Positions 48,300 to 60,546 of a stretch of DNA of 64,000 bases are shown here, one piece after another. This DNA is from Sophora flavescens (taxonomy: Eukaryota; Streptophyta; Magnoliopsida; Fabales; Fabaceae). A program made the translations under genes and the position numbers. Each line of letters opens with the position of its first letter. Position 1 is the first letter of the stretch. The DNA lies in NCBI GenBank assembly GCA_030762895.1, contig CM061064.1:234576586-234640585 (forward strand), written 5' to 3'. Under the pieces are notes generated by a model. It was not told where the DNA came from. It made no database searches and saw nothing but the letters and a program-made list of their open reading frames with translations.

Positions 48300-48607
48300 T
48301 GTTTCTGTTGTGTGTTGTATGTACATTGGTGTTGTGTGTGTGTTTGTTGTGTTGTGTGTGTGTGTGTTGTGAGTGTGTGTTTGTTGTGTGTTCTGTGTAC
48401 TAAAGTTTGTGTGTTCAATTGGATTGTAATCATAGGGTAGGTGTGTGTGTGCTCTGTGTGTGTGTGTGTCTTTGGGATGTTTGTGTGTGTGTGCGCAGAG
48501 ATGTGTGTTTAGTGTATGTGTGTGTCTGTTTGGGATGTTTGTGTGTGTGTGTGTGTGTGTGTATGCAGAGATGTGTGTTTAGTGTATGTGTGTGTGTCTG
48601 TTTGTGA

Positions 48608-48646
<39 letters not shown>

Positions 48647-48830
48647 AGATGTGTGTTTAGTGTATGTGTGTGTGTCTGTTTGGGATGTTTGTGTGTGTGT
48701 GTGTGTGTGTGCAAAGATGTGTGTTTAGTGTGTGTGTGTCTTTTTGGGATGTTTGTGTGTGTGTGTGTGTGTGTGTGCAGAGATGTGTGTTTAGTGTATG
48801 TGTGTGAGTTAAGGGATGTGTGTTTTTGTT
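48300..48830. repeat. Higher-order TG-rich minisatellite
   Basis: About six units of roughly 70-95 bases, each made of a (TG)n run, then GCAGAGATGTGTGTTTAGTG, then a TCTGTTTGGGATGTTTG-like segment. The Cys/Val and His/Thr frames across it are products of the repeat. Confidence 0.92.
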
Positions 48831-50091
48831 ACTCATCATTTTCATTTTTTCATCCAACACATTTCTCTCTTTTCTCTTAGTTTCTCAAGGTGTCTTGATT
48901 TCTTACTCAAGGATCATCACTTAGAGGTAATTTTCCTCCAACCTTTCTTCATTACAATTGATGTTGAGTTGATTAGCTTCGTGCTTGTTCTTAATTTTGT
49001 TCAAAAAGAATTAAGCTTGAAAATGGTAGAAAAATCATAACTCTTTGTACCCATTGATTTAAGTCTTGAAACTTAATATTGGTGCTTCTATAATCATACT
49101 CTTCATGCTTGCCAAATGATTTGATGAACAAAAATTTCTCCCCTATTTTCCCCCACTTGGCCGAACCATACCCTTTTATTTTATTCTTGGATTTCAAAAA
49201 TTTGTAACTCTTTGCATAAAGGGAAACAAATCTCCAAATTTGATATCTGTGCTTGTCTAGTGATCAATGATCATCCTTCCTTTCTCTTCACGTTTTTCAT
49301 TCAAATCACTAAGTTGCTACGACTTTCCATATTCCTTGATTTTTATGATTTAAATTCTAGAAAATCATAGAAATGGAATTTGTGAGTTATGACAATTTTT
49401 CCCTACTAACTAAGACCCTAACATCTTGTCTATCTAGGATGGACTATTAGATCATATAATTAATATAGTTAATTAGTGGTTAGTTACAAATCAGTTGCTT
49501 TATCTTACATATAATATAAGTCACTTTTATATATGACTTGATGTAATAAACTTTCTCATTCAATCAATTACACCTTTCAGTTTTCTCTCTATTATTTTCT
49601 ATTTTAATGGGCACTGTCATGTTTACTAACATGAACATTGAACAACATGGAAAATCTTCTCTTTGATAGAAAGAAATTCTAGCATTATCCACATTTTTTT
49701 TATGGTACTGGATATGTAATATATTGATTCGATTTGTGTTAACAATTAGGCCCGATTTAAGGATAATTTTTAAAAAAAAAGTCGAAATCAAAATAAATTG
49801 ACCTTCAGCTCTCCAATCTTATTATTTTCTATGCTTCATTGATTATTTTTTCGTGAGCACATGCTTTAACACTAGATATTCATGAGATAAATTATTTAGG
49901 TATAACAATTTAACATAATAGAATAGTGATTTGATTTGAAATGAATAATTTCATTTATGCACGATAGGTCCTTGTTGTTATATTCTTCTACCGGCTCCTC
50001 CACTTATCCTTGCTCAGTTGTGTTTTCTCTCTCAGGTCAGTTCTCCGAACACTCATTGTAATGTATTATGTGAATTATCGTCTTGTTTGGT

Positions 50092-50425
50092 AGTGGAGAG
50101 CTGAGCTCAATAGGATGTGATCTTGTCTGATTGTATGCTGATAATTAATTAATTTAATGTTTATGCATGTGTTTGTCAATATGTGTTGTTTGTTAGTGGA
50201 GAGCGTAGCTCAATAGGATGTGATCTTGTCTGATTGTATGCTGATAATTTAATGTTTATGCATGTGTTTGTCAATATGTGTTGTTTGTTAGTGGAGAGCG
50301 GAGCTCAATAGGATGTGATCCTGTCCGAAAGGCGGGATGCTGGTTGTGTGCTGATAATTTAGAAATTATGCATGTGTTTGACAATTAACTGCTACTTGTT
50401 AGTGGAGAGCGGAGCTCAATAGGAT
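50092..50425. repeat. Four tandem units in the CACTA leader
   Basis: Units of about 100-117 bases share TAGTGGAGAGCGGAGCTCAA, then TAGGATGTGATCTTGTC and GCTGATAATT. One unit has an insertion CCGAAAGGCGGGATGC, and the last is truncated. Confidence 0.88.
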
Positions 50426-50571
50426 GTTTGCTATAATATTTAATCTAAGTTTGTATTGATTTACGCTGCAATTTATATAAACTCAACAATGTTGCAATAT
50501 TTATAGGTTAATGGTTTTATTTTCTGTTAGAGTTAATAATTAATTTACGAAAGCCTTGGTTTCCTATTTGA

Positions 50572-50631
50572 GATTCAATATTAATGAGCATGCGTAACTT
50601 ATCAAGGTATGCATGCTCATTGTATTGAATC
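50572..50631. repeat. Short inverted repeat (hairpin)
   Basis: The left arm GATTCAATATTAATGAGCAT-GC (50572-50593) pairs with GCATGCTCATTGTATTGAATC (50611-50631) over a 17-base loop, with one small gap. It lies just before the long foldback. Confidence 0.85.
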
Positions 50632-50654
50632 TTGAATTGTCCAAGTGGGACAGT

Positions 50655-50912
50655 TTGGGAAAAAAACCTTTTTCACACTCGTACAATAGTCATTTCAATG
50701 TTCAAATGCCTTATATACTTGTTGAAATCTCGGTCTGATGCATTTCCTTTTGTTCTCCTGGTGCATACTTGATCGCGATGATTCTGACCGTGCTCGAGTC
50801 ATGTAACTTGGAGACCGATGGGAAATGCTGCCGAAATTTTGTCAAGTATAAGGTATTTGAATATGGGAATAACTATTAGTAGCCGAGTGTGACAAAGGTT
50901 TCTTCTCGAATG
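50655..50912. repeat. Long imperfect foldback upstream of the CACTA transposase
   Basis: The arms 50655-50748 and 50820-50912 are inverted copies of each other with scattered mismatches. For example, AAACCTTTTTCACACTCG pairs with CGAGTGTGACAAAGGTTT, and TTCAAATGCCTTATA pairs with TATAAGGTATTTGAA. A loop of about 70 bases can pair further in part. A transcript would fold into a stem of some 90 base pairs. It may be a structural or small-RNA-producing element; function is not known. Confidence 0.75.
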
Positions 50913-51019
50913 GGATAGGTTCATACCTTGTCATAAGAACGAGATTGATGGAGTTATTGGAATGCACCGTAATATATAAGTGTTATTGTAGGATTGGTCA
51001 GGCTATTTAATTGCCAGCA

Positions 51020-54000
51020 ATGGATATTCCGGAGAATCGAAAATGGATGTATCGTAGGTTGGATCGGAATAAACGTCTTAAGGAAGAGTATAGAGTTGGA
51101 GTGGGTGAGTTTATAGAGTTTGTTGTTAGCCAGGAGAGATTTATACGGCTGGGCGGTGATCAATTGAGGTGTCCTTGCAAAAGATGCAAGTGTCAATCTT
51201 TCAAAAGTGTGGATGGAGTTGTAGCCGAGCTTTATGAGAAGGGCTTCATGCCTGATTACTATTGGTGGAGTAACCATGGTGAGATGTTGCCTGACTTAAA
51301 CCCGATTGTGGCTGAAGGTTCGTACTATGGAAGTGGTGACGGGAGGGAAGAATTGAATCCATACGAGCAGATGATAATGGATCATCTTTGGACCATCGGT
51401 TGGTGTTGTACTAGAAGAAGATGAGGGGAGAAGATGGTGGAATGGGTTCCCAATACATAGAGGAGAATCCGAATCCCGAAGCTCAAAGATTCTATGATAT
51501 CTTTGAGTGCTGCACGATCTCCATTGTGGGAAGGATGTCGGGAGTACACGGAGTTGTCGATGTGCATGGAATGGTTGAGTATCAAATCGACTACAATATG
51601 CAAGAAGGCTATTTTAATCGCCTCGGTCAGGTCGATGTCAAGGCGTTGCGAGAAGGCAATCGGATGCCTACAAGTTTTTATCATGCTAAGAAGTCCGTGG
51701 AAAATTTGGGTCTGGGGTGTTTGAAAATTGATTGTTGCCCGAATGGATGTATGTTGTACTATAAGGATGATTCAGCGGAAAGCATAACGTGTTGTCGATT
51801 TTGTGGTGCGGATCGGTATAAGACAACCACTAGGATGGGCATTGAGAAGAAGAGGTCACTAAAAAAGATGTGGTACTTTCCGCTCGTGCCAAGACTTACA
51901 AGATTGTACTCTTCGATGGCCACTGCAGCTCACATGAGGTGGCATAGTGAGCATGAAAGGGAGCAAGATATCTTGTGTCATCCATCTGATGGAGAAGCTT
52001 GGAAGCATTTTGATAGGGTTCATATGGCATTTTCGCAGGACCCTCGCAATGTCCGATTGGGGTTATCTGCTGATGGATTTAATCCTTTTGGGCAGTCTGG
52101 AAAAGCATACTCTTGTTGACCGGTTATCCTGACTCCGTACAATCTTCCCCTGGGGATGTGCATGAAGCGGGAGTTTATGTTCCTAACAGTCATAATTCCG
52201 GGTCCGTCTAATCCAAAAGGTAAGATTGATGTGTACTTGCAGCCACTGATAGATGAGTTGACAATGCTGTGGAATGATGGTGTGTTGACATATGACGTAT
52301 CTTTGAGGCAGAATTTCATCATGAAAGCAGCTTTAATGTGGACGATCAACGACTTTCCTGCTTATGGGATGATGTCGGGTTGGATGACCGCGGGGAAGCT
52401 TGGATGCCCAATATATATGGAGCGATCGAAGGCATTCACGCTTAAAAACACTCGAAATATCTCATATTTTGATTGTCATCGTCAATTCCTTCCAGAAGAT
52501 CATCCTTATAGGCGGAACAAGAATGCATTCAAGAAGCGTTGTGCGGAGAGAACACCGCCTCCACCACGTTTGACTGGTCCTAATGTATGGATCAGAGTAC
52601 ATTACTTACCGCTCGTCCATGAAACCCAAGGAGAACATATTCCTGATTATGGCGTCAACCATAATTGGACAAAACAAAGTATATTTTTGAGGTTGCCGTA
52701 TTGGAGGACGCAGCTACTCCGTCACAACATTGATGTCATGCATACTGAGAGGAATGTGTTTTTGAATGTGTTTGACACTGTGATGGGCATCAAGGGGAGG
52801 ACAAAGGATACAAATAAAGCCCGATTGGACCTGGCCGACATTTGTAATCGGAAGGAGCTTGAGTTGCAAGACGGTGGTCGTAGGCAGACTTATCAAACCG
52901 AAGGCAAGTTATACACTAAGCAAAGCACGAGAAATTGGCCGTCTCATGACGTGGGTTAAAGATCTAAAGTTACCAGATGGGTATGCTTCCAATCTAGGTA
53001 GATGTGTTGACATTAAGGAAGCAAAGTTACATGGAATGAAGAGTCATGATTGCCACGTGTTCATGCAACGGTTGCTTCCAATTGCGTTCGACGATTTCAA
53101 GCAAATTTGGAACCCACTTGTTGAGCTTAGCCACTTTTTCAGGGAGCTTACATCGACAATACTAAATGTGAATCAATTAAAGGATATGGAAGTCAAGATA
53201 CCCGTTTTGTTATGTAAGCTGGAGCAAATCTTCCCGCCGAGTTTCTTTGATTCCATGGAACACCTGCCAGTTCATCTACCTTACGAAGCAAGAGTTGGTG
53301 GCCCGATCCAATACATTTGGATGTATCCATTTGAGAGGTAAACAACATCAACTATTTTACTTAATACATATGAAATTCACGAACACGAGAGCAGTAGTTT
53401 AGCTTTCCCTAAAACTAGTAATTATTTGTATGTATCCATCTTTAATAGGTTCCTGCACTCCCTTAAACACAAAGTCAAGAACAAGGCACGAGTGGAGGGT
53501 TCCATTTGTGAAGCATACTTAGTAGAGGAGACTTCCACTTTTGCCTCTTATTACTATCCGGACGAAGTTAACACGAGAAGGACAAGGATGCCTAGAAACG
53601 TTGATTCGGGTGAAGGACGTTCAACTAGTCCTCCTATATCAATATTCAACTATCCGGGCAGATTTAGTGGAAAATCAAAAGGATATTTCTTGGAGCAGCG
53701 TGACATTAATGCTGCTCATCTGTATATCCTTCAAAATTGTGAAGAGGTGGCGCCATATTTAGAGTAAGTTTCTACAACGTCTTTAATAAGTTCAATTGAC
53801 ATTTATTATTATTAATCGTCCTGCTGTTAATCTCCCATATGTAGGATGTACGACAATTTTCTAAGGGATCTCCAACCTGACATTTCAAATGATCAGGTTG
53901 ATCGAGAAATTACTTCTCACTTTGCTACGTGGTTCAGTAAATATGTAGGTTAAACATCTTCATTTTTTGAAGCATACATTTTATCTCCTTAAATATATAG

Positions 54001-54765
54001 CATGTATAAGAATAATATAATATTTGATTGTTTAGGTACTAGATCCAGAAAACAATGTTCAAAATCCATTGTTGACAAATTTGGCATGGGGGCCTAACAG
54101 ATGGGTTACATCATGAAATACTTATATTGTAAATGGATATAAATTTAACACAAAAACATGGAATGAAGGAATGCAGACGTGTAACTATGGTGTTTGTGTG
54201 CGAGCCACTGATGGCAATGTAGAGGATGATTTCTATGGGGTTCTAACTGACATCCTTGAACTCGATTATACCGGTTTCCCCGTGATGAAATTAGTTATCT
54301 TCAAGTGTGATTGGTTTGATCCTACTCTTGACGTAGGGACAAAAAAAGATAAAAAATTATGGTATTGTTCAAGTTAGGCTGTCTCGAAGGTATAATAAGG
54401 CGTACGATCCATTCAATTTTTCACAACAGGCAGAGCAGGTTTATTACTCGCCATATCCCGAAGGACATCATGGCTGGTTAGGTGTTATTAAGATAAAGGC
54501 TCGCAGTATAATTACTGATAATGTAATCAACCAGCCTGAAAAAGATGCTCCGTACCAAGATGATGAGTTTTCAAGACCCCACGTATCGTTGCAAATTACG
54601 CCGGACATTATTGTTAATTCTCTGGCGGACATTTCCGGAAATGGGGAAGAAGTTGAAAGAGAGTTAATGGATCAATCCGAGTTGGACGCATCTAGCGAAG
54701 GTACATTCCGATCAAGTGATACTGATGAGGCGAGAGGTGAATTTAGTGACGGAGATTCTACTTAG
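51020..54765 (+). pseudogene. TNP2-like CACTA transposase, decayed
   Basis: The first ATG is at 51020. An N-terminal transposase-associated domain (WMYRRLD through LRCPCKRCKC) is followed by the TNP2 catalytic domain, with DGFNPFGQSGKAYSC near 52070-52116 and HNIDVMHTERNVF near 52723-52760. DUF4218-type sequence runs to about 53339. Introns follow at 53340-53448 and near 53764-53843 and 53946-54036. A DUF4216-type region then continues to the TAG at 54763-54765. Lesions: a frameshift at about 51415; a TGA in place of the expected Trp before PVILTPYN (52117-52119); a frameshift near 52930; a TGA near 54114; and a frameshift near 54365. Domain order and length are those of the family. No active protein is expected. 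Confidence 0.92.
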
Positions 54766-54875
54766 GTAATTTATTTATGTCATAATTCATTATGTGAATG
54801 TCATTCTACTTATTAGGTAATTTATTTTTGTATTATTACACTGTTGTGTAATCATATTTTCATTTTTTTTCACAG

Positions 54876-56608
54876 ATGGCAGATTCCTCCAGAGGTAGGG
54901 GTCGTCGTGGAGGTCGTGCTGCGAGAGTCCCTTCGCCGGCCGACCCACGGCCCTTCGGGATCGAGACCATCCTACCAGCACCTCTGTTGACGGGACACCT
55001 CAGGGTGATGGAGTTGCACCCCCCACCCATCCTCATGTGGTCGGGACACAGGCTGCACCCTCATCATCCACACCTGCGACGATAGGACCATCATCATCAT
55101 CGGGACAGGAGAGTCGTGGTCCATCCGACAGGAGGATTCTTCTTATCCCCAGGGGGGATAACTAGTATGCTAATTTAATTTTTTAATATATATAAAGTAT
55201 CGTTAATTTCTATTTACTTGTTTTTAAAATTTAATTATAACATTTATTAATACTCTAATTTTGCTGCAGCTTTCTGCCCGCGAAGGGCCCTTCTGATTCG
55301 ATCTCGAAGATCCTGCGATGCAAGTTTGATGGCCCATGGCCTACATGGAAGGCCATCCCACTGGGCCATAAGGATCAGTTGTTTCTAGAGTTTAAGGTAA
55401 CAATTTATTAAGTTTTTTAAATTAAATTTACATTATATATATGTACACACGAATTTCCTAACAACTGTAAGTTGCAGAAAGAGTATAGGTGGGACTTAGC
55501 TTTAGAGGCTCTCGTCAGGGACATATTTGAGCATAAAGGCTCACTGGTTATGAAGAATCTGATGAACAAGCTGAGGAAGGGGCAGAATAAGGGGAGGTGG
55601 GTGGATCCCCGAGATCAAGAGGCAGCTGGACCAGATCTTGGGCACCGAGAAGTTCCAGGAGATCCAGGCCACGGCTCGGCGTAATCGAGCTTCGATGGTG
55701 GCGCATGTGCTTGGACCGGTGGGTCTAAATCAGCCCACGCCCACTACGACGAGCTGGTAATACAATAAACTTTTGACTTAATATACTATTTAATTAATTA
55801 GTTTTCATTTTTAATTATTCTTATGAATTTAATATTATATTATTCTCGTGCGAAAGCACGTAAAACAATGGGCCCCGATCTGCTATGGAGTTGGTGGAGA
55901 GGACGAAGAAGTGAAGTCGGGGACATGGGTCAACGACAAGGCCCGTGAACTATCTTTGTAAGCAAAAAAATAATTTAGTGTTTACTTGTAATTTATTATA
56001 AATGATTTGTTAATATTGGATATAATTATTTTAACTAAATCTATTCAACTTTGTAGGCGGGCTTCAACGAGAAGAAGGACGATGCCATATCACGTGCCTC
56101 ACAGTCACAAGATGAGGCTTTGACTGGTGATGGCTGCTCTCCTGTCTCCGTCGACGATAATGCCATTTATTTGGAGGTCGTCGGGGGCAGGAACAAGAAG
56201 GGGCACGTGTATGGCCTCGGACACCTGGGAGCCGAGTTCATCGCTTCATCGTCCGGCACGCCTGCTCCTTGCTGCGCCGATACCGTCCCTCAGGAGCAGT
56301 TCCACCAAATGCAGGACACCATCACGCAGCTGAACGCGGAGCTTCGGGAGAAGAGCGAGAGAGAGCAGCAGATGGCGAACCAGATTGCACAGTTGACTCG
56401 GGCACACCAGCAGCTGATGCAGGCGAGCATCGAGCAGGGCCAGACACTGCGGCTGGTGTTGGAGCAGATGAGGATCCAGACTCGATTGCTCGGAGATGAT
56501 GCTCGACGGTTGTGCGCTGCCGCCGCTCCTCGATTCGCCGCGCCGGCCATCGATGTCGCACTCTGCAGAGGACGATCAGCTAGCAGACGTCGGTGGTACG
56601 GACGCTGA
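54876..56608 (+). pseudogene. TNP1/Ptta-type second CACTA gene, decayed
   Basis: The gene starts MADSSRGRGRRGGR at 54876 and continues over several exons. They include one with FDGPWPTWKAIPLGHKDQ (about 55270-55395), one with KEYRWDLALEALVRDIFEHK (from 55477), and a last exon from about 56058. The last exon has YLEVVGGRNKKGHVYGLG, the signature of the plant Ptta/En-Spm transposase family (Transposase_24), and then a long predicted coiled coil (QEQFHQMQDTITQLNAELRE and on). Such proteins bind the subterminal repeats. Frameshifts near 54945 and 55610 break the reading. Confidence 0.85.
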
Positions 56609-56854
56609 GGATGATTAGATTCCTCCATCTCCCCCTCATCATGAATGATTTTTTCTCTCCATATTTTTGACTTTAAACGATTCTTGTACGACATTTTTGA
56701 TTATTCTTTTTATATATATTTATTATTTTTTATAATTGTATATTTCATAAGTTATTTGGTGTGTTTTATTAGTAATTTTTTTAACGTTTAAAGAAAATCA
56801 GAAAAAAAAAATTATTATAAAAATTAAAATTAAAAAAAAATTAATAATAACCAG

Positions 56855-57240
56855 TTTAGCGACCGAATTAGAAACCAATAATTCGGTCGCTAAACTTTAT
56901 TTAAGATTTACAGATGATGTATAGCGACCGAAAATCCGTCGCTAATATAGGTTAACAGTAACCAAAATTAGCGACCGAATTAGCAACCGATTATCGGTCG
57001 CTAAAAATGGTTACCCAAAAAATGCGACCAACCTAATAGCGACCGATTATTATTATATAGCGACCGAATTTACGGTCGCTAATTAGCGACCGAAATAATA
57101 ATTCGGTAGCTAAAACCTTAGCGACCATGTATTCAGCTACCATCATAAATCGGTCTCTGATTCGATCGCTAAAACAAATAGCGACCGATTTACATGGTTT
57201 AGCGACCGAAACTTACGGTCGCTAAACAATTGTTTTTTGT
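56855..57240. repeat. Right subterminal repeats of the CACTA element
   Basis: A dense array of TAGCGACCGAATT and AATTCGGTCGCTAA in both orientations, followed by AACAATTGTTTTTTGTAGTG, the terminal inverted repeat of the element. Confidence 0.92.
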
Positions 57241-57257
57241 AGTGAAATTGCCATCCC

Positions 57258-58072
57258 TAATTTAAGGCTTTAAGTAACTCTCCACTTCAACCGAGCAACT
57301 CTATTAAGTTCTCCAAAACAAAAATTCTATTATTTTTCTATCTTTTTCATGGTTTTTATTGGGTTCTTCGATAAGAAACCAATTATTTATAAAAGCAATT
57401 ATTCTTATAGGTGGACGTCACGCCATGTCATGTGCTTCAATATTATAAATTAATAAGAGCTTCTTTTTTTTTTATAAAGAATATGCTCCTATTTTTTCAA
57501 AACTACTTAAGCAACTCCTATTGGAGTTGCTTTAAAGTTTATATGGATGGTTAATTAATCTTTGGTAAAAACTAAAAACCAAATATGAAGCAAAGCAACA
57601 ATAATTAGTAGTGAATCTTATGTCAACTTTCAGTTACAACAAAAACAATAGATATTTTCAATTCAGTAAATTTTTACTTTTCAGATATTTTAGTATATTA
57701 TATATACTGAGTAAATTATTTTTAAAGAACTAAAAGGAATAATAAGCATTGATGAGAAAATGCTGACATTAAAGGAATTGTCATATTTTTCGAAATTCGT
57801 AACGAAACAAGAAATTATTATTTGAGTTTGAATTCTGTATTATTTTGGAACAATATGATATATGATCCTGTTGAAGAGAGAAAGACACAATTAAAAATGT
57901 AATTAGTGGACCTGCAACCATATGTGGGAGGCTTGCACCGCTTATATTCTTATTCCGAACAAGAATTGGCCCAACTATAACTATACTTAGCCAGTTATAA
58001 TTCAATTCTCCAATTGAATATATAGTTAGACTATTTTAGCATGACTAGAATTAATCAAATAAATTACATACC
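57258..58072. other. Spacer before the hAT remnant
   Basis: AT-rich DNA with no recognised gene. The left end of the hAT element may lie here, but no terminus could be identified. Confidence 0.4.
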
Positions 58073-60450
58073 TCATAAATACCCTCTACATGACTTCATG
58101 TTTTGAAATCGTTGAATGATCAGTTCATTGCCATTGTTGTTGAACACTTCTCTCTCAATATAAGTTACTAGACAATCATTCATCCATACATCTCCTATTC
58201 GATTACGGAACCTATTTTTCACAATCTTCATAGCAGAAAAGGCTCTTTGTACGGTTGTTGTGGCAGCATGCAAAATCATTACTAACTTTAAAAGAAGATA
58301 AATTAATGGGTAAACAATGTGTCTTCCAATTTCAACCAACTTCTCTGAAAGATTACTGATTCCTTTCAAAGATGCAAATTCAACACTACTACGTATATCA
58401 ATGATGTAAGTCTCAAGTTGATTATCAAACACCACTAAATTAGCTGAAGAAAATTCACATGGATAAAACTTCGCAAATTCAATCAGCCTTGCCTTGTCAA
58501 AACTAGAGGACAAATTGGTTGGATTCAAACAAGACATAAAGAAGCAACTGAGTATTTGTCTCAGAGAAATGATTACAAAGTTCCTTAAGTTGCATATCCA
58601 CAATAGTATAAAATAATTTAAATAGTGATGCTCTATTGTGATAATTTGAGCTTTGACTCCACGTTGTAATCTACCCGTAGGAAAAAAACATATCTTCCAT
58701 ATTAGGAATGTCAATGGCAAGCATATTTCAAAATAAAATTATCTCCTGTAATAAAGAATCTCATCCATTATCCCTCATAGTTTGTAATCGTTGCTTTGTG
58801 ATGTTAACCAAGTTCATAGCATTGATCGATATCTTTCCATTGCAATGCCTGTGAAAATTCATTTGAAATACCCAAGATATTTTTCATCAAATGCAAAGTG
58901 AACGCAAGATCAAAATCCCCTGTCAAGCGTAAAAGACCATTGGCTTTAGCTTTTTGTTCTAGATTTAATTCATCTTCTTTTATAATTTCAAGAACATCAC
59001 CTATAGCAGAATACATCAATATCAAATTGATCAAAGTTGTATAATGTTAACCCCAACGAGTATCAGCGGCTTCTTTGAGACTTTCTTGAATCAAACCTTG
59101 CCCACTTGGAATTTCTCCTTTTTCCCATGTCTCTCTAACATTGAATATTTGTTTTTCACGAAGCATGTCATGTCGTTTGCAAGATCCCTCGGCAACCTTT
59201 AATAAAACGGACACTAAAATAAAATGAGAGCCAACATCTATGCGATTTTTGGCAACAACAACTAACGTCAGTTGTAATTGATGAGCAAAACAATGTACAT
59301 AAAATGCAGAAGGGTTCTCCCTAAAGATCAAACTTTTGAGACCACAAAATTCCCCTTGCATGTTGCTAGCACCATCATAACCTTGTCCACGAATTCTTGA
59401 TATATTTTAAGCCCATGTTTGCAAAACAATTCATCAATTGACATTTTCAATGATAAAGATATAGTATCTTTAACATGAACAATACTAGGAATGCGCTCAG
59501 CAATACTTCCATTTTTGTTAACATAACGCAAAGCAACAACCATTTGTTCCTTAATTGATATGTCACGGGCTTCATCAACCATAATAGTAAATGGTTCATC
59601 TCCAAGATCAGTAATAATAGCACTAATGGTTTCCAATATAGCAGCATTAACAATATCCTTTTGGATTGTTGGAGCAATTAATTGATATTTTTAGGAGCAT
59701 TTTCCAAGACAACATGATTTATTGCTTCATTATTATGTTCAGAAAGAAATTTAAGAGAGTTCAAGAAAATTACCTTGATTAGCAGAAACGATTGATTCAT
59801 AATGACCATGAAAATATAATCCTTGCTTCAATAGAAAGCGAATGAAATCAAGTGACGTTGTTAAACGCCTTCGATATAAGTTACAAACTTGTTCAGATTG
59901 CTTAGATATTGCAACTTCAATGTGTTGATTTTGATTCATCAAATCTTGAGACTTCTTCCATGTGATATTATGGGCACTATTAGGATCTCCAACATGAGAT
60001 AAAAGCCTTTCTTTGTTATTCCAATTTGTGAATCCCTCTGTCATAAATGTATCACCACCTGATTGCTTTCCAAAATTAGGCTAAAAAAGATAACAACATA
60101 AGCAAAATGCAGCATCTTTTTTATATTGTACTCTAACCAGTTGCCAAATTCATTAAACCAAGAAGGACAAAACCTTAACTTCTTAAACAATTCCCAATTT
60201 TTCTTTTGGGGAAAATTATGTCGAGTAGGTTGACATTGTTCTCTTTGTAAATATGCTCTTGGTATCTTATCTCGATCATTAGGATGATATGTTGATATTC
60301 TAATTTATTTTCCTGGATCGGATGACAACGGTTGTAAATCAATTTCAATCATTTGTTGTTGGAGACTTGATTCACAATATTTCAATGAAGGTTGTTGCTC
60401 ATTTGATGATAATTTTCTCTTCTTTTTTCCATTATCCCCTGCAATTCAAG
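58073..60450 (-). pseudogene. hAT transposase (ZMYM1/TTF-type), decayed
   Basis: Minus-strand segments in family order: an N-terminal TTF-type zinc-finger-like part (about 60440-60060, with KKNWELFKKLRFCPSWFNEF); DUF4371-like sequence (FTNWNNKERL at 60040 onward); the catalytic-core part IMVDEARDISIKEQMVVALR (about 59590-59530); FYVHCFAHQLQLTLVVVAK (about 59300-59240); and a C-terminal dimerisation domain with TTVQRAFSAMKIVKNRFRNR (about 58250-58190), ending at 58073. A stop after SDPGK, a stop after CCYLF, frameshifts at about 59700, 59350 and 58760, and other breaks make it non-functional. Terminal repeats were not found. Confidence 0.87.
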
Positions 60451-60501
60451 AAACAAAATTAATATATTTAATTTCATGTTTAACCTATCAATTACATGAA
60501 A

Positions 60502-60546
<45 letters not shown>

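Larger units (their letters stand above)
47961..50570 (+). other. CACTA promoter and spliced leader region
   Basis: A CT-rich leader at 47985-48123 ends at a good donor (CTCAG|GTAAGC). A second candidate donor (CCGAG|GTAATT) lies near 48265. No long frame occurs before the transposase at 51020. This leader contains the TG array and the tandem repeats listed separately. Confidence 0.5.
41771..57244 (+). mobile_element. CACTA (En/Spm) DNA transposon, decayed
   Basis: The right end is ...TTTTTTGTAGTG at 57244, the inverse of CACTACAAAAAA. Subterminal arrays of TAGCGACCGAA/TTCGGTCGCTA in both orientations cover about 41776-41937, 47642-47960 and 56855-57235. Between them lie a leader region, a TNP2-like transposase and a TNP1-like second gene, both in plus orientation, which is the standard CACTA layout. 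The left end does not show CACTA: where it is expected the sequence reads CATCGTGAATAATGG. Both genes carry stops and frameshifts. Removing the 5.7 kb retroelement leaves about 9.8 kb. Confidence 0.9.
41218..57257. mobile_element. MITE split by the CACTA element
   Basis: The left part (41218 to about 41770) begins TAGGGATGGTAATGGGTAGG and carries many GTACCCG words. The right remnant TTGCCATCCCTA lies just beyond the CACTA right end (57245-57257), completing the inverted terminus. The flanks ACTTTAAG (left) and AATTTAAG (right) fit an 8-bp TSD with one mismatch, suggesting a hAT-type MITE of about 566 bases. The CACTA insertion therefore came later. Confidence 0.75.

Noticed and set aside
48168..48880. 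Several overlapping Cys/Val-rich and His/Thr-rich frames on both strands
   Set aside because: They are translations of the TG/CA minisatellite and have no biased composition beyond the repeat.
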